From positions 912,707,009 to 912,771,008 of the forward strand of contig NC_081414.1 in the NCBI RefSeq assembly GCF_030272615.1: 64,000 nucleotides of DNA, in the 5' to 3' direction. The stretch is from Cryptomeria japonica. Its lineage: Eukaryota; Streptophyta; Pinopsida; Cupressales; Cupressaceae. The position numbers and the translations under genes are program-made. Each line of letters begins with the position of its first letter. Within the stretch, counting starts at the first letter, position 1. This document shows, one piece after another, positions 1 to 12,046 of this stretch. The notes beneath the pieces are model-generated. The model ran no database searches, had not been told where the DNA came from, and saw nothing but the letters and a program-made list of their open reading frames with translations.

Positions 1-139
1 NNNNNNNNNNNNNNNNNNNNNNNNNNNNNNNNNNNNNNNNNNNNNNNNNNNNNNNNNNNNNNNNNNNNNNNNNNNNNNNNNNNNNNNNNNNNNNNNNNNN
101 NNNNNNNNNNNNNNNNNNNNNNNNNNNNNNNNNNNNNNN
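1..139. other. Assembly gap (run of N)
   Basis: All bases are N. The left end of unit A, including any target-site duplication, must lie in or beyond this gap. Confidence 0.99.
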
Positions 140-285
140 AATTGAAGTATTTAATAAGTGAGCCCCATTTTAATTGTTTTTAAATGATGATTAACGATTA
201 TTTAAAATTTTAAAAGCAAAAATTTAATAACTTGCAATAAGCATTTAATATTTTAACCTTCTAGAAGCAAGTCGGTTTTTACCAA

Positions 286-486
286 GCAAGTATATAAGCA
301 AGTGTTTTATCCCACATTGCTTATATGGTGAAAGTGAGAGGCAAAAGCAAGTATAAGAGAGGAATCAATAGCATTATTTTATTATTTAAATTTGCTAGGT
401 GCCTCCATGAAAGACGATTTTTCTCCCTTATTGGCGAATTTTGGCAAAGTGCTGAAGTGAAGTGTTGGATTGAGCATAGTTGAACT
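286..486 (+). promoter_or_regulatory. Core promoter and leader of gene A
   Basis: TATATAAG lies at 291-298 and GTATAAGAGAGGAAT begins at 351. The second site and the following text (gaggaat, a run of ATT, then GCGAATTTTGGCAAAGTG) resemble the leader of gene B from 21528 (TATATAAGAGAGGAGTATTG, then gcgaattt). This supports a homologous internal promoter. The leader is cut off near 486 where ACTCG-rich DNA begins. The exact start site is unknown. Confidence 0.45.
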
Positions 487-927
487 ACTCGCGACTCAGC
501 TCAACTCGCCAAGCCCTTGAGAAAAAAACTCAGCGAAAACTCGGGAAAAACTCGGCAACGTAAAAACATGCTTAATTTTAATAAAAAATGCATTTTTTTT
601 GCAAACTTTAATGAGAAGATGCATCCAATGAGTCAATAAATGATAACACAAAAGAAACAAGCTGATTCTAGATATATTTAAATGCAAAGTGTCTACAAAA
701 TCGCATCCTCATGAGAAATGCTGATGGCTGGAAGCAAAATAGTAAATAGTTTTTGTAAAACCAAAAGTAAATACAACTTCCTCTTCCCAGCTCTAGCCAA
801 AACTAGTTTCAAACTTTCATCATATTTGAAATTTCATCATTCATACTCATAGTTTCAAACTTTCAACTCTAAAATGTATAATACTAGGATTTCTTCAATG
901 CTAATTATGTTGTTAAATGGAGCCTAA

Positions 928-3195
928 TCAGACTCGGAGGTTAAATTTTCCCTACTTCCATCAGCACAGTTTCCCCCTATATTTTTAGACGGGGGTTTGG
1001 GGCCAGCGCCCCCAGGTTGGGGTCAAGGGGCATCGCCGAAGGATCCTAAAATTTGACTAAGTCTGGAAAATTGAAGAATCCTCCAAAAACTAGATTTTGA
1101 ATTATAACTCCTGGAGGTCCGAAACCACTCTCAAACATCCTGACGGTATATATGGAATATAACTTAAAGTATAACTTAAATGTCACTTATACTTAAATGT
1201 TATATTCCATGTGTATATTTTGATGAAGAGAATGAAACTAACCTGAAAAAACAAAAATTGATAATTTTTTCACATGTTTGGGCCTCTTTTTTTAGTCTAG
1301 TCGAGTTTTTGCAAAAACTCGGCGATTACTCGATGAGTTTTTGCTGCAAGTTAAAGTCAGAAAAACTCGCAGAGCTCGAAAACTCGGCGAGTTTTTGCAA
1401 CTCGCCGAGTACTCTGCGAGTGTACCATCTAAAGATTGAGGATTTCTTTCCTCCATTTTTTCCAGCTTGGCAATTCATCCCATTGCTGCCATTGAAGACC
1501 ATTTCCAGATTTTCGATTTTTTCAAGTTTAGCAATTTTTCCAAGTTTGACGATTTTTGGTGGAGATGGCGATTTTTGATGTTTTGTGACTTGGGCGATTT
1601 TTTCCTCCATTGTTGTTTGTTGTTCCAGACCTCCATTGTTGCAGATTTGAGCTACATTGAAGACATTTTCAGTATTTTAAAATGGCCCCATAGATGGGAA
1701 ATTTCAATTTTGTTTGGCAAGAGTTTTGTGCCATTGTTTGGGGTGATTTTCTTCACACTTGATGGCTACCGTCATTCCCAGCTTGCTGTCATTTGTTGTA
1801 GATTTGAGGTTTGCTTCAAATTTGGACATCCATTGTTGGCTGCACACTCAATTTTCAGACTTCAATTTTCATTGCCCAGCCAATTCCAACTTAGGCGATT
1901 TGCATTTGGGGGTGTTTTGTGGAGTTTTAGTGCTTTTTGTCAGACCATTTTATCGCTTTTGTGGGTCTGAAAACTCCATTGTAGGCAGCTGTTCTCATAA
2001 ATCTTCATTTCCAGCCACCTAACCACTTTGGCGATTTTGCTTGGAGCTGATTCCTTCGTTATTTTCTATCATTTTCAGGGATTTTTCACTAATTTGCAAG
2101 GTGCTGGTAAGTCTGAAGTAATTAATTTTCAGACTTGAGAAATTTATTTTTTACCAGCCACACTTACATTCCTAGATATGATTGTTTTCATCATCAAAAC
2201 TGATTTTTATCGAGTTTGTGCATATTTTTTAAGGATTGCAACATGTTTTTTGAAGTTAATTTATTAGTTGCAGGTTGTCTTCAGATTTGTGACCTCCATT
2301 GTTGACTACGGAAGGTACCCTCAGACATACCCTTGTGTGAAAACCAGAGAAACGGGACTCGCCCGGACTCGCCCAAACTCGGCGAGTCCGAGTACGAGTC
2401 ATGCTCGGCGAGTCCTAGGGACTCGGACTCGGACTCGTCCGAGTCTGGGGAGTAAACTCGCCAGACTCGCCGAGTTGGCGAGTTTGGCTCAAAATCGCCA
2501 GACTCGGCTACTAGCTGGGTTAATAAAATGACAAAAAAAAAAACATTTAAAAAGTTTTTTTTAAAAGTAATAAGTTTTTTTGGAAGGGCGAAATTTGACA
2601 TTTTGGTCTCTCCGTCAGGATTATTTTATGGAATATAACATTTAAGTATAAGAAAGATTTCTTTCTTATACTTTAAGTTATATTCCATATATACTGTCAG
2701 GATGTTTGAGAGTGGTTTCGGGCCTCCAAGAGTTATATTGCAAAATCTAGTTTTTGGAGGATTCTTCAGTTTTCCAGACTTAGTCAAATTTCAGGATCAG
2801 GACATTCCAGACTTAGTCAAATTTCAGGATCAGGACATTCCAGACTTAGCCAAATTTCAGGGCATTTGAAGATCAGGATGACATTCCAGACTTTATCACT
2901 CACCAACTTGACCTAGCTTGGACCTTCAAGAATGATACTCACTCACCAAGCAAGACCCAATTAGCAACAAGAGAAAAACCAGGCCCTAAGGAAGACTCTC
3001 AAAGAGACCCTAATTCAGACTTGTAATAAGTTTTTTTGGCCTCGCGGGGCGCTGCCCCTCGACCTCGCCCTGTATCGCGACAAGGAGCGCTGCCCCCTTG
3101 ACCCCACCTTGGGGGCATTGCCCCCAAACCCCCGTCGAAAAATATGGGGGAAACTGCGTCGATAGAAGTAGAGAAAATTTAACCTCCGAGTCTGA
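928..3195. mobile_element. Foldback element with long, interrupted terminal inverted repeats
   Basis: The left arm starts TCAGACTCGGAGGTTAAAT at 928 and the right arm is its complement, ending at 3195. The GC-rich part near 970-1035 pairs with about 3065-3165, and 1050-1170 pairs with about 2690-2800. The right arm carries extra sequence, including a 33-bp tandem repeat. The interior has no transposase-like ORF. No convincing target-site duplication flanks it. A non-autonomous MULE-like or other foldback element fits; the superfamily is not decided. Confidence 0.55.
2774..2872. repeat. 33-bp tandem repeat, three copies
   Basis: CCAGACTTAG recurs at 2774, 2807 and 2840, exactly 33 bp apart, each followed by CAAATTTCAGG. 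It lies within the right arm of the foldback element. Confidence 0.8.
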
Positions 3196-3436
3196 CACTG
3201 ATTGGATCGACTAGGTAGATATAGAGGTTGAGACTGTAGCCATGGCAGAGGAGGAGCGGAGAGCACGAGCACAGACAGGAGATTCAAAGGCAGATAGTGA
3301 CACGGATGTTCTTGATGTTGGTGAGCATGGCATGGTGTCACGGGGAGCGGCTATGGCAGTCGAATCATCCAGGACCTACCTTAGACGCCTTCGCAGGGGG
3401 CCGGGGCTGGAGGGTGCAGGCTCCTCTGAGCCATAG
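3191..3436 (+). pseudogene. Possible C-terminal tail of a transposase-like ORF
   Basis: One frame runs from 3191 to a TAG at 3434-3436 with one internal TAG (3218-3220). It encodes an acidic then Arg-rich tail, including SDTDWID, AEEERRARAQ and SSRTYLRRLRR. The tail resembles the charged C-terminal ends of plant hAT-type transposases in composition only; I see no catalytic domain. A 3' UTR-like AT-rich stretch follows. It could equally be a chance ORF, although its codon use looks unlike the surrounding AT-rich DNA. Confidence 0.3.
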
Positions 3437-3860
3437 ACTTGTAGTTGTATTTACCTTTGGTATTTGTATGAAACATTTGATGATGATCATATGATGACAT
3501 GGATTTTTTATTCCATGAGTTTTGTAATATTGTATACATTTGACAATATTTATATATCTATATTTGTTATTTTCTTCAGCTACAATTTGCGTTTATGCTT
3601 ATGTGATTGATGTATACTTGTGTATGTAATCAAATGAGCCGAGTTTGATGATGTTATTGTGTCTTTAAGGTGTATTCAATAAAGGGTGTCTGAAACAAGT
3701 TTTAAATATTTAAAAATCTCTAAATTTCTTGAGTTTTTCACTATCCCGAGTCCAGCCGAGTCTGGAGCCGAGTCTGACGCCGAGTCCCGAGTCCGAGTCC
3801 GAGTCGGCCTTGCCGAGTCCGAGCCGAGTCCGAGTCCCGTTTCTTTGGTGAAAACGCAAC

Positions 3861-4136
3861 CTTTCACACCTTTCCTTAGTCATCGCTGATCCGGTATACT
3901 CCTTTGCACTTTAGTTTGCATAATTTCTAAGCATAAGGAGGTATTAATGAATTTTATAGAGGATTTACATGCCCTAGTGTTGTCACACTTTGAATCTAAT
4001 TGTCAAAATCTACCAAGAGTATGGATTATTTTCCTGACTTTATGCTCTAATTAGCTAAAATCTTTAGAAAGTCAAGAATTTTATCAATAACATTATTTAT
4101 TTTCCTAAGTCTAACTTCAAGCTTCGTATAGGTACG
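3861..4136. other. Right part of the gene A intron
   Basis: AT-rich and non-coding. It ends in a splice-acceptor-like site, CTTCGTATAG at 4131, five bases before the gene A ATG. The equivalent acceptor of gene B is TTTTTGTGTAG just before its ATG. Confidence 0.5.
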
Positions 4137-7100
4137 ATGTTACTGAAGATGTTGGAGACTGGATTCTATCCAAAGCTCAAGATTTCATCCAGATGGAAGG
4201 AGATCACAGATATAAACATGCATTTCCTAGACTTGGACTAGATGCGACAATGGATGTTCAGAGTCGGAAATCAAGTTCCTTCCCCAGCATACGCGAACAT
4301 TATGAAAAGTGGTATTTTTCATGCCGCTGGATTTCCACAGTTGATACAGTGCAGTGAGCTTATCCTAGAGTGTGCACGGTGTTATGATCTGCTCACACGA
4401 ATGATCAAGACTCCTAAGGGCATTGTTATTGCCTACCTTGCTGAGGATGCTATTGCTAAGGTGTTTGGGATTCCACGTGGAATAGACATGAAGGATGTGA
4501 CCACGAATGAATATACAGAAAGATACACGAAGAAGATGGGTATATGCAAAAATATGATAAACAAAGAGTGGATGATTGAGCCTAGGTCTCATCATTCCAA
4601 GGCTCCCAAGACACTCATGTGCATAGACTTCAAAGAGGAGTATAGCAACTTAATATTCCTACTCAACAGAGTGATGGGGATGCCGCAAGAAGCAATATTC
4701 GATGGATGGATGTTCTATTTCATCCAAGATTGTCTTAGAGGGACATTAGTAAATTGGTCTAAGATTATAAGTGACAATCTGGACTTTCAATTGATAAATG
4801 TAGAGCGGTCCAAGTCATTCGCCATGACTTCTTATCTGGTATACCTGCTTGCACGGTTTGTTTCATACAAAGGATTAATATGCAAAAGTGAAGTCGGGAA
4901 TGGGCAAGGACAATTCAGGAGTCATGAATGCTACCACCAACTGAGCATGTATAGAATTGAAGACTATAAGAGAGTGAATGATGCATTCACTATGTACATC
5001 ACACGGACACTGCAAGGTAGAATCCACAGAAGATTGTCCAAGGAGGCAATAGAATTAATAGAAAAATATGGATCATGGTATATCCAGTTTCCCACTTTCA
5101 CGTACCTTAGGATTCATGGGTTTCAATCTGAACCCTACAGACTTCCTAGGTATCCGACCAATAGAATGATCTTGTTGGAAGTGGTGAGATAACTTCTAGA
5201 GTTCGATGTCATTCAAAGAGAAGCATAGGACAGGAATGACATTCCCTATTTCAGTTGGGAAGACGTCAGAGGTTTGCCATTCTGTCATAGTCGCTAGCAT
5301 TGCGAGTGAGGAGCTTGCATTCTATCGATTTGCTACATATAAGAAAAGAGAAAGATTTGATCTAGACAAGAAAGTTGGAAGGATCGGGGGAGAGAAGTTC
5401 ATTCACAAAGTTGACATAGAAGACTATTGGGCCAACCTGATGGATGAGCAAGCAGTGAAGAGAAGAATGTGGTCCAAAATGTCAGTGGATTTCATGAGGA
5501 CGTGTGGACTTTTCCTCATTCCTGATCAAGTGTTAGATAACAGAGATCATACGCATCCACAATATGAGAGTGAAATGAAGAAGGCAATCCTATTGCCAAA
5601 TTGGTCAAAGTCAGAAGAGATTGACCTGAATGTTTTGATGAGAGAGGTCTTAAGTTTCTCCCATGCATGGGTAGATATACAGATGAATAAGTTAGTTGAT
5701 ATGGGTGTTCCCTTCACTTATGAAAGGATGAAGCCAAAAGAGTCTACTTCAGAGAATGATCAAAGGACTATCAGTGATGTCAAGATTCATGCAGACGAAG
5801 AGAGTCAAGCTCCCAAGAGAAGGAAGAACACGCCAGGAGAAGTCAAGGCTAGAGGGAAGAAGATTGAGGAGGTGAAGAAGAAACAAAAGACTATCATTCC
5901 TCCACCTATCATTCCTTCACCCCCTCTCAGTGTCTCATCAATCAAAGTGATTGAAGTAACAAAGAAGAACAAGGAGACCCAACAGTGTTCCAACACAGTG
6001 ATGGTACCAGGGAATACTCAGAAGTTACATGCCACAATGACATCTACACCTCCAAATGAGAATGATGATCAGCCAGGATCCCCTACTGTCCTTTTGGAAG
6101 TTAGTTTGGGAAATGAGGTACACGATTGGACCAGGAATAATCCTGATGATTATGATGATGATATTATCTCGGCATTGAGAGGGCTTGATTGAGAAATGTG
6201 TCTCGATGATGGTATGGAGATGGCCGCTATTCCTGAATGGCTGATGAGAAGTATGGAGAAAAGTAAATAGATGATCGAGGTACAGCCTATTGACGACATT
6301 GATGACTACCTAGCTAGGAGTGCTGAGGAGAAAGAACCCAAGAGAGCAGAGATTTTGTCACACATAGCTAGAGATGAGACAGGAATGCGGATTGTGTAGA
6401 TTGTTGTTCCTATTGCAGGTGTGACAGCGGACATTGCTACTCCTATAGATTTCCAGATCACTTCAGTTGCCCTTGGTCGTACATCTAGAAAGCAAGAATT
6501 TCAGAAGGTTGGTGAAAACCTCAAGGCAATCGATGCAAGGTTAGACAAAGAGATTGCGGAGAAAGAAAGGTACAGAGAAGAGAATATCAGACTTAGAGAA
6601 TATATTGCAGGGATAAGGTGTGAAAATCCCACCCTTATTTCCCCTATTGCAGTTGACCATGGAATACATTCACACTATGAGGCAGGGAGAGGTACACTCT
6701 CGGAGGTGGAAAAGTGGATTGAGAATACAAGAAAGAAGGCAGACAATTTCCTTACTCAGTTTGTCCATGCGTATGATAGGACAACAGAGCTCGCATTTAG
6801 AATCCAGTATTTGGAAGGAGTTTGGGAAGAATTCCAGCCTATTCAAAAGAAGACCATTCCACGCCTCCAGGCTTTGAAGAAGATTCCTAATTCCACCTTG
6901 GTCAGCGAGAACATTGTGCACAGTGGAGACATACGATTTCCATGGCTGGTATTGTGCATTAGCCGTGAAGAAATCAACTTATGAGAATGCCCAGTCGAGT
7001 TGTATGGAGATGGAAGGATTGATTCAGGACATTCAGATGAGGATCCTTGCCTCGATTGAGGAATTGTTGGGTGTTGATGTTAGTGATGCAAGTGGTTTAC

Positions 7101-7411
7101 ACTTAGCCGAATTAAGAGACAAGATGAAATTTATGTATTTTTGCCAGTTGGACTCTTTGAAGAAGAGTCAGATAGATGACTTGGTCTCTTTGTTGATTCA
7201 TTTTCATAGTTCACAAAAGCTCATGCCAGAATGGGAGAACACTTTGGATGCTTTTTCGGATTCACTAGACATGATTGATTTACAGTAGGATACCTTGCCT
7301 AGCATTTCCATGGAGGAGTTAGATTCAGTATTGGCTAGATTCTTGCAGTATGCTAGGACAGAGAGAGATGCAGGGAGGAATCTTCTAGAAGAATCCCTAT
7401 TCGATGATTAG
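4137..7411 (+). pseudogene. Gene A: decayed accessory gene of an LTR-like unit, paralogue of gene B
   Basis: Starting at ATG 4137 just after an intron acceptor, the reading frame aligns throughout with gene B (22056-25280). Shared blocks include KSGIFHAAGFPQLIQC, AYLAEDAIAKVFGIP, IDFKEEYSNLIFLLNRV, WMFYFIQ, YGSWYIQFPTFTYLRIHG, PRYPTNRMILLEV and, near the end, ARTERDAGRNLLEESLFDD. The layout is an N-terminal globular region of about 350-500 residues, a Lys/Pro-rich linker, then a helical, coiled-coil-like C-terminus. Stops occur at 4239 (TAG), 5190 (TAA), 6190 (TGA), 6268 (TAG), 6397 (TAG) and 7286 (TAG). There is a frameshift near 5209 (probably one inserted T) and another near 6900-6980. I do not recognise a named domain; the FGIP-type motif recalls plant transposon-associated protein families, but that is weak. 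It is not functional as it stands. Confidence 0.7.
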
Positions 7412-8369
7412 GTATCTTTTCATTGGGCCATATGTAGGTGGCGCTATTTTTGAGGTAAACCCTAATTAGGGCAATTCTAGGGTTTTGTTGGCATGATCTC
7501 GGCTGTTGATCTTATATCAATCTTGGCCATCCATTTTGTAAGAGACTCTATATATGCCTCCTTGTCTCTCATTTGTAAGGGAGAGTTTTTGTAGAATTGT
7601 TGCTATATGCTGCAGCTATTTGAATCATAATCATTGTTCAATTGTTGGTGATTTTGCTCTTCAAGTGTTGTCTTTGCATTCATGGTTCTCAATTCCTCCA
7701 AGTTAGATTAGAATCTTAGTTTAGAATTTATTTTCACGTATGTTAGATTGAGTGAAAGATTTGTTGAATTCATTTGTGTGGAATCCTTAATCCATATCAC
7801 TAGCCTCTTGCCGCTGGTAAGTGTGCCTTGTGTGGTCAACTAGAAATTTGAGAAGCTTAACTTCAGCTATTACGCGTCCCTTGACAAGCATCAACTTGGA
7901 TGGTGTCAACGTTTGATGGTGATAGCCTGAAAAATCTTTAAGTATACCTTAGATGATGGCACTAAGCTTGTGTCAATACCTATTTGTGAGACCTTGCCTA
8001 GTTTGATTCCACTAGATCTATTCATCATTTCCTACATTCCTAGGCTTAGAATAGATTTCCTGAACCCTATTCCTTTTGCCCTTTTTTTAGTAAGAAGTAA
8101 AGCCAAAACCATATTGATAAATCTTAAGTTGTCAGCACACCTATTCCGCATCATTCATGATAATCCAAACATTTGTGTAAGTCCCCAAGTGAACACAGCA
8201 ATTTACATTGACCATTGAGTTACCCACTCGTCAAGACCTGACATGTAGAAACCTTGGAATCATTTTAGTTGATCTCATTCTTAGCATCTAAGGTGATTTT
8301 GTTCAAGAGAGGGTAAATTATCTTGGTAATTTATTTTGTAATGTTATGTGCTTAAAACACACATCAACA
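7412..8369 (+). promoter_or_regulatory. Right-end regulatory region of unit A (U3/R/U5-like)
   Basis: It contains AAACCCTAATTAGGG and GCTGTTGATCTTATATCAATC followed by a TATA box, TATATATG at 7549-7556. Unit B has the same order (AAACCCTAATCAGGG, GCCGTTGATC, TATATATA at 25455), as does the minus-strand unit near 11240. The final 100 bases end in CATCAACA like the other two units. This suggests that LTR-type transcription starts here. Confidence 0.55.
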
Positions 8370-9651
8370 TGTACCTAGTGAGGTGTCTTATTAACTGTTC
8401 CCCTTCATCTTGCCATCCATTTACCACTTGCTATGATTGGAATTCTTTGTATGTTAATTCGCCATGATAGAGGGATGAGGAGGATGCACAATAGGGTGCC
8501 CTAGAAGTCCATCCCTTCTAAACCCGAAGACAGTACCCCTTGTACCCCCTTGGCCTCATGGGACCATTTGGTCACCACCATTTGGTGGCATTCATAGAAG
8601 AGTACCCCATTGCTGCTCCCCTCCTTGTAATCCCTCATTAGAGTCATTATCCCTACCATGGGTTGAAAAATAGAATGTATATAGAACATCCTATATTATG
8701 TCACGTATTCTATATATGTATATATTAAACAGTCTTAAGCAACAGCACAATATAAATCAGCAATGAACAGATAGAAATAATATTCATTACGCTATATTAG
8801 ACAGTCATAAACAGCAATGCATTCTTAATCAGCAGTGTGCAGATATAAATAGTATTCATTTTGCTATGTGTAGGGAACTCATACCAAAACCACAGTATAG
8901 AATTGAACTGCTGTATACTCAGTTTCTTATAGATGCCAAATCTGATCTCTTCCTGATTTAGGTCTGCTCCTAAATCTGCTTTTAATGCCTTATATATCTC
9001 ATTCCATCTTTCTTCCTTCCCTTCCTTTAAATGATTTCTCCTTTATATTTTATTGGTGGAAGAGTCACCACCTTTCGTAGGAGTTGAGGCACCACCTTCC
9101 ATAACAATTAAGTCACCACTTTCATTGCTGCTTTTGAGAATAATATATTATTCTCCAAATTGATCTCCCTTCCCTCTCTTCCTCAAATGAACCTTCTCCC
9201 CTTTATATCTTCCTATGTGAGGGAGAGGTCACATCTCTTCATCGTGCCTGCCCTTTGGCAAGAGACACAAACTGTCACAATTTCTACCCTTTGGAATAGT
9301 GCAGCCTTCATAATTCTTGCCCTTTGAAAGAGACACAACCTTTCAAAATCTGGACCCCATAATTCTTGCCCTTTGAAAGAGGCACTTCCTTATCTACTTT
9401 CCATTCCTTTCTTCTTCCATTAATCCTTCATTGATTCACATGCTTAATTCATTTCTTCCCTCCTTACCCCTTTTCAAATGATCTCTTCTCCCTTTTATAT
9501 CGCATGTTTGAGAGAGTCGCAACTCTTCATTACATGCCTTGTGACCATTCATTAACTTAATTGCATTTTAATTATACTACATTATATTTTTTATTATTTT
9601 ATGTCTATTATTATTTTGTATTAAATCCTATTTCAAAATGGGGACATTACA
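8370..9651 (-). mobile_element. Probable minus-strand LTR-derived sequence
   Basis: Read on the minus strand, a TGTAATGTCCCC terminus starts at 9651, a common Gypsy-LTR type of start, and it interrupts the right part of the Copia 3' LTR. ATAAT follows directly at 9652-9656, and the corresponding place in the Copia 5' LTR copy (near 28962) also has ATAAT, consistent with a target site. A TATA-like CTATATAC lies on the minus strand near 8680. The left boundary and its duplication were not found. There is no credible coding sequence. Confidence 0.4.
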
Positions 9652-9826
9652 ATAATATATTTTAAGAACACCATGAATAAATATTATTTTTTTTTAACTC
9701 ATTCAAATGTTGGTAGGCCTTATCATGTTTATGAAGACAACTAGTGACCTTTGGCCCACAATTTCTTTCATCATTCAATCTGATTTCTTTGACATCAATA
9801 AAAATATTTCAACAATCTCCCACTCA
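9652..9826 (-). mobile_element. Start of the 3' LTR and polypurine tract of Copia element 1
   Basis: Sequence up to 9814 matches 28965-29121 (AACTCATTCAAATGTTGG, then ATGTTTATGAAGACAA, then CATCAATAAAAATATTTCAACA), so the two are the same LTR end. On the minus strand the LTR starts TGTTGAAATATT at 9814 and is preceded by GAGTGGGAGAT (9815-9825), a good polypurine tract. The rest of this LTR is interrupted at 9651. Confidence 0.65.
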
Positions 9827-10019
9827 AAGAAATACAAAGCTCCCCCTTACTTCAATGCTCGCCCTAACTCTACTTCTGCCCCTTTGAAATCAATGGCAAA
9901 GGTCATCTATAGAGATGTAAGACAGTACAATGAAGAGATCCCCCTAAAGAATACTCCTTCATAACTGGAAGGAGAGGATATCACATCCAACTTTAGCCTA
10001 AGAAACTCAAAAGTCTCTT

Positions 10020-10451
10020 TTGGAAGAGGCTATGTAAATATATCTGCAACCTATTCTCTAGTGGCAACATATTCCAACTTCACTTGCTGATCAGCTACTT
10101 GTTCTCTCAAGAAATGGTATTTGATGGAAATGTGCGTATTTCTTGAGTGCATCACTGGATTCTTGTACATGTTCATGGTACTTGTTTTATTACAAAATAT
10201 AGATATTGGATGATCATATTCTACTTTGGTGTCCTTCAATGCTTGTCTCATCCAAGGAACTTGGGTACAACAGGATGTTGCTGCTATGTACTCCGCCACA
10301 ACAATGGATAGAGAGACCGAAGCTTTTTTCTCACTAAACCATGAAACAAGATTGAGCACAAAAAGAATGCACTGCCACTTGTGCTTTTTTTGTCATCAAC
10401 ACTACCAGCCCAAGCTACATGTGTATATGTTGTTAAAGTCTTCACCTCTTG
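10020..10451 (-). pseudogene. Copia element 1 RNase H fragment
   Basis: The minus-strand translation gives AWAGSVDDKKSTSGSAFF, then VSWFSEKKASVSLS, AEYIAATSCCTQVPWMRQAL and HISIKYHFLREQVADQQVKL. These are standard Ty1/Copia RNase H blocks with the Asp and Glu positions recognisable. Stops and a frame change are present. It joins seamlessly to the RT piece at 14126 if the insertion 10457-14120 is removed: the frame continues LDLVHGT then QEVKTLTTYT. Confidence 0.85.
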
Positions 10452-10456
10452 GGTAC
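10452..10456. repeat. Target-site duplication GGTAC (left copy)
   Basis: GGTAC here is repeated at 14121-14125 and flanks the solo LTR-like unit 10457-14120. Confidence 0.85.
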
Positions 10457-11240
10457 TGTTGATGTGTTTTTATGCACCTCAAACAGAGAATAAAATACCA
10501 AGGTATCTTATCCTCTCTTGAACGAAATCTTCCCAAATGCTAAACTATGTGATCAATTGGAAAAATCCAAGGTTCCTAATCTTAGGTCTTGATTTGTGGA
10601 TAAGCTCAATGGTTTGATGTGATATTGCTGGAATCACAAGGGGACTTACATTGTACATTAATGCTTGAATCTTGTTGGAACTTGATCATCTGATATTGCA
10701 ATCTTGTGATGCTTTCTCTCCTATAAAAACTTGAATTGATAAAAAGGACAAAAGGAGGAAGGGTTTAGAAAGACTAATCTACTCCTAGGAATGTAGGATG
10801 TAGTGGATGACTTTGAAACTCTACTAGACATTGCTTTGACATCAATGAACAACACCACAAAGCTAGTGCAATTTTCTAAGGTAAATATATGATGTTCAAA
10901 TTACCACCAACAACATAGACATCATCAAGGCAACGCATATCAATGTGTGAATAGCAATTGAAGTTAAGTTTAAATAAGGATTCCAGTTTACCATGCAAGA
11001 CAAGTTTACAATCAACAAACTGCTAGTAATATGAATATGCGAATCTCACCATTAATCACCTACTCAATCTTCCATTCATCTAATCAGCATTAAAGTAAAT
11101 GAGAATTGGAAGCCATGCAACTTGTTGAAACAACACATTTCACCATATCTTCAATGAAAAGAGTGTATTCATTTACAAGTCTTAGCAACAATTTCTTCTA
11201 CTCTTCTAACATTAACCTTTACAAATGAGAGAGTTGAACC

Positions 11241-11248
11241 TTATATAG
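11241..11248 (-). promoter_or_regulatory. TATA box of the solo LTR-like unit
   Basis: CTATATAA on the minus strand, downstream of AAACCCTAATTAGG and a GATCTTGGCC block. The same arrangement is found at 7549 and 25455 in units A and B. Confidence 0.55.
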
Positions 11249-12046
11249 AGGTCTCATTACAATAAATGGCTCAAATTGATTCACAATCAATGGCCAAGAT
11301 CGAAAGATAGAAACCTAATTAGGGTTTGTTACAACCACAATTACATTGGCCAATGAGAGATGAGGATATGTAAGATAAATAATATTTGATGTAGCGCAAC
11401 ATGTCACCTATTCCCTCCTTGAATGAATGCTGACTTGGTACCCTTGATTGAATGAATGATGACTGGGAAGCCACCTCAGCTTGCATTGTAGTCTTAATCA
11501 ATTTGCCTTGAATATTCTTCATGATGTTTGGAATTCCTTGTGATACTTTGCATTTCATGCTTATGTTAGGGAGTTCCTTGAACTATTTCCATCTTAATGT
11601 TCTTTGACTTTGAGATCCCTTGATCTAGTTCCTACTTCATAATGCAGAATCCCATGTGCTCATGTCTTGGATTTGTCTTTCCCTCACTTGTTCACCATCA
11701 TGGTGAAGTTTTCTTCATGTTTGAGCTAGTTCTCATCTTTGCTTTTGGAAATCCTTGTCTTGAAATCCTCTTCCCATCCTTGAAATGTTGATCGTCCTCA
11801 TTCACATTGTTTGAGTTTCTTCATTCTTGCATTTCACTTGCTTGTCCTCTTGGAGCTGATCCTTCATCATTTGCTGCTTTGAAGTATTGAGACCTTGGTA
11901 TCCCCACAAGCTGCATCCTCTTTCACCTCAAGCCTTGATCATTGTGCTTCCCTTCCTTTTTGCAAACCTACAAAACAAACAAATATTGAATCAAACACCT
12001 ATGGGATAAACCTTGTTTCAACCTTGGTGGGAAATCAATCCTTGTA

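Larger units (their letters stand above)
487..3860. repeat. Repetitive insert in the gene A intron with four ACTCG/CGAGT palindrome clusters
   Basis: Clusters of ACTCG and its complement CGAGT lie at about 492-556, 1309-1425, 2357-2511 and 3744-3843. Many are fused into ACTCGGCGAGT or ACTCGCCGAGT palindromes, and elsewhere into GAGTCC tandem stretches. The 2357 and 3744 clusters are arranged in opposite orientation: GTGAAAACCAGAGAAACGGG before the first matches the complement of the sequence after the second. No long ORF crosses the clusters. The segment separates the gene A leader (before 486) from its splice acceptor (4131). Confidence 0.55.
140..8369 (+). mobile_element. Unit A: right-hand part of an LTR-like unit carrying gene A
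   Basis: The right end reads ACACACATCAACA, the same terminus as unit B (ending 26346) and the minus-strand unit at 10457. The order promoter/leader, intron, long ORF, then a second TATA-bearing region before the CAACA end matches unit B. The left terminus is not visible because of the gap. The intron has been enlarged by the repetitive DNA at about 487-3860. I see the shared termini and shared gene; that the unit as a whole is an LTR, or part of one, is inference. Confidence 0.6.

Noticed and set aside
1467-2022. Phe-rich ORFs inside the foldback element
   Set aside because: Low-complexity T-rich DNA, no homology features, and the ORFs overlap each other in different frames.
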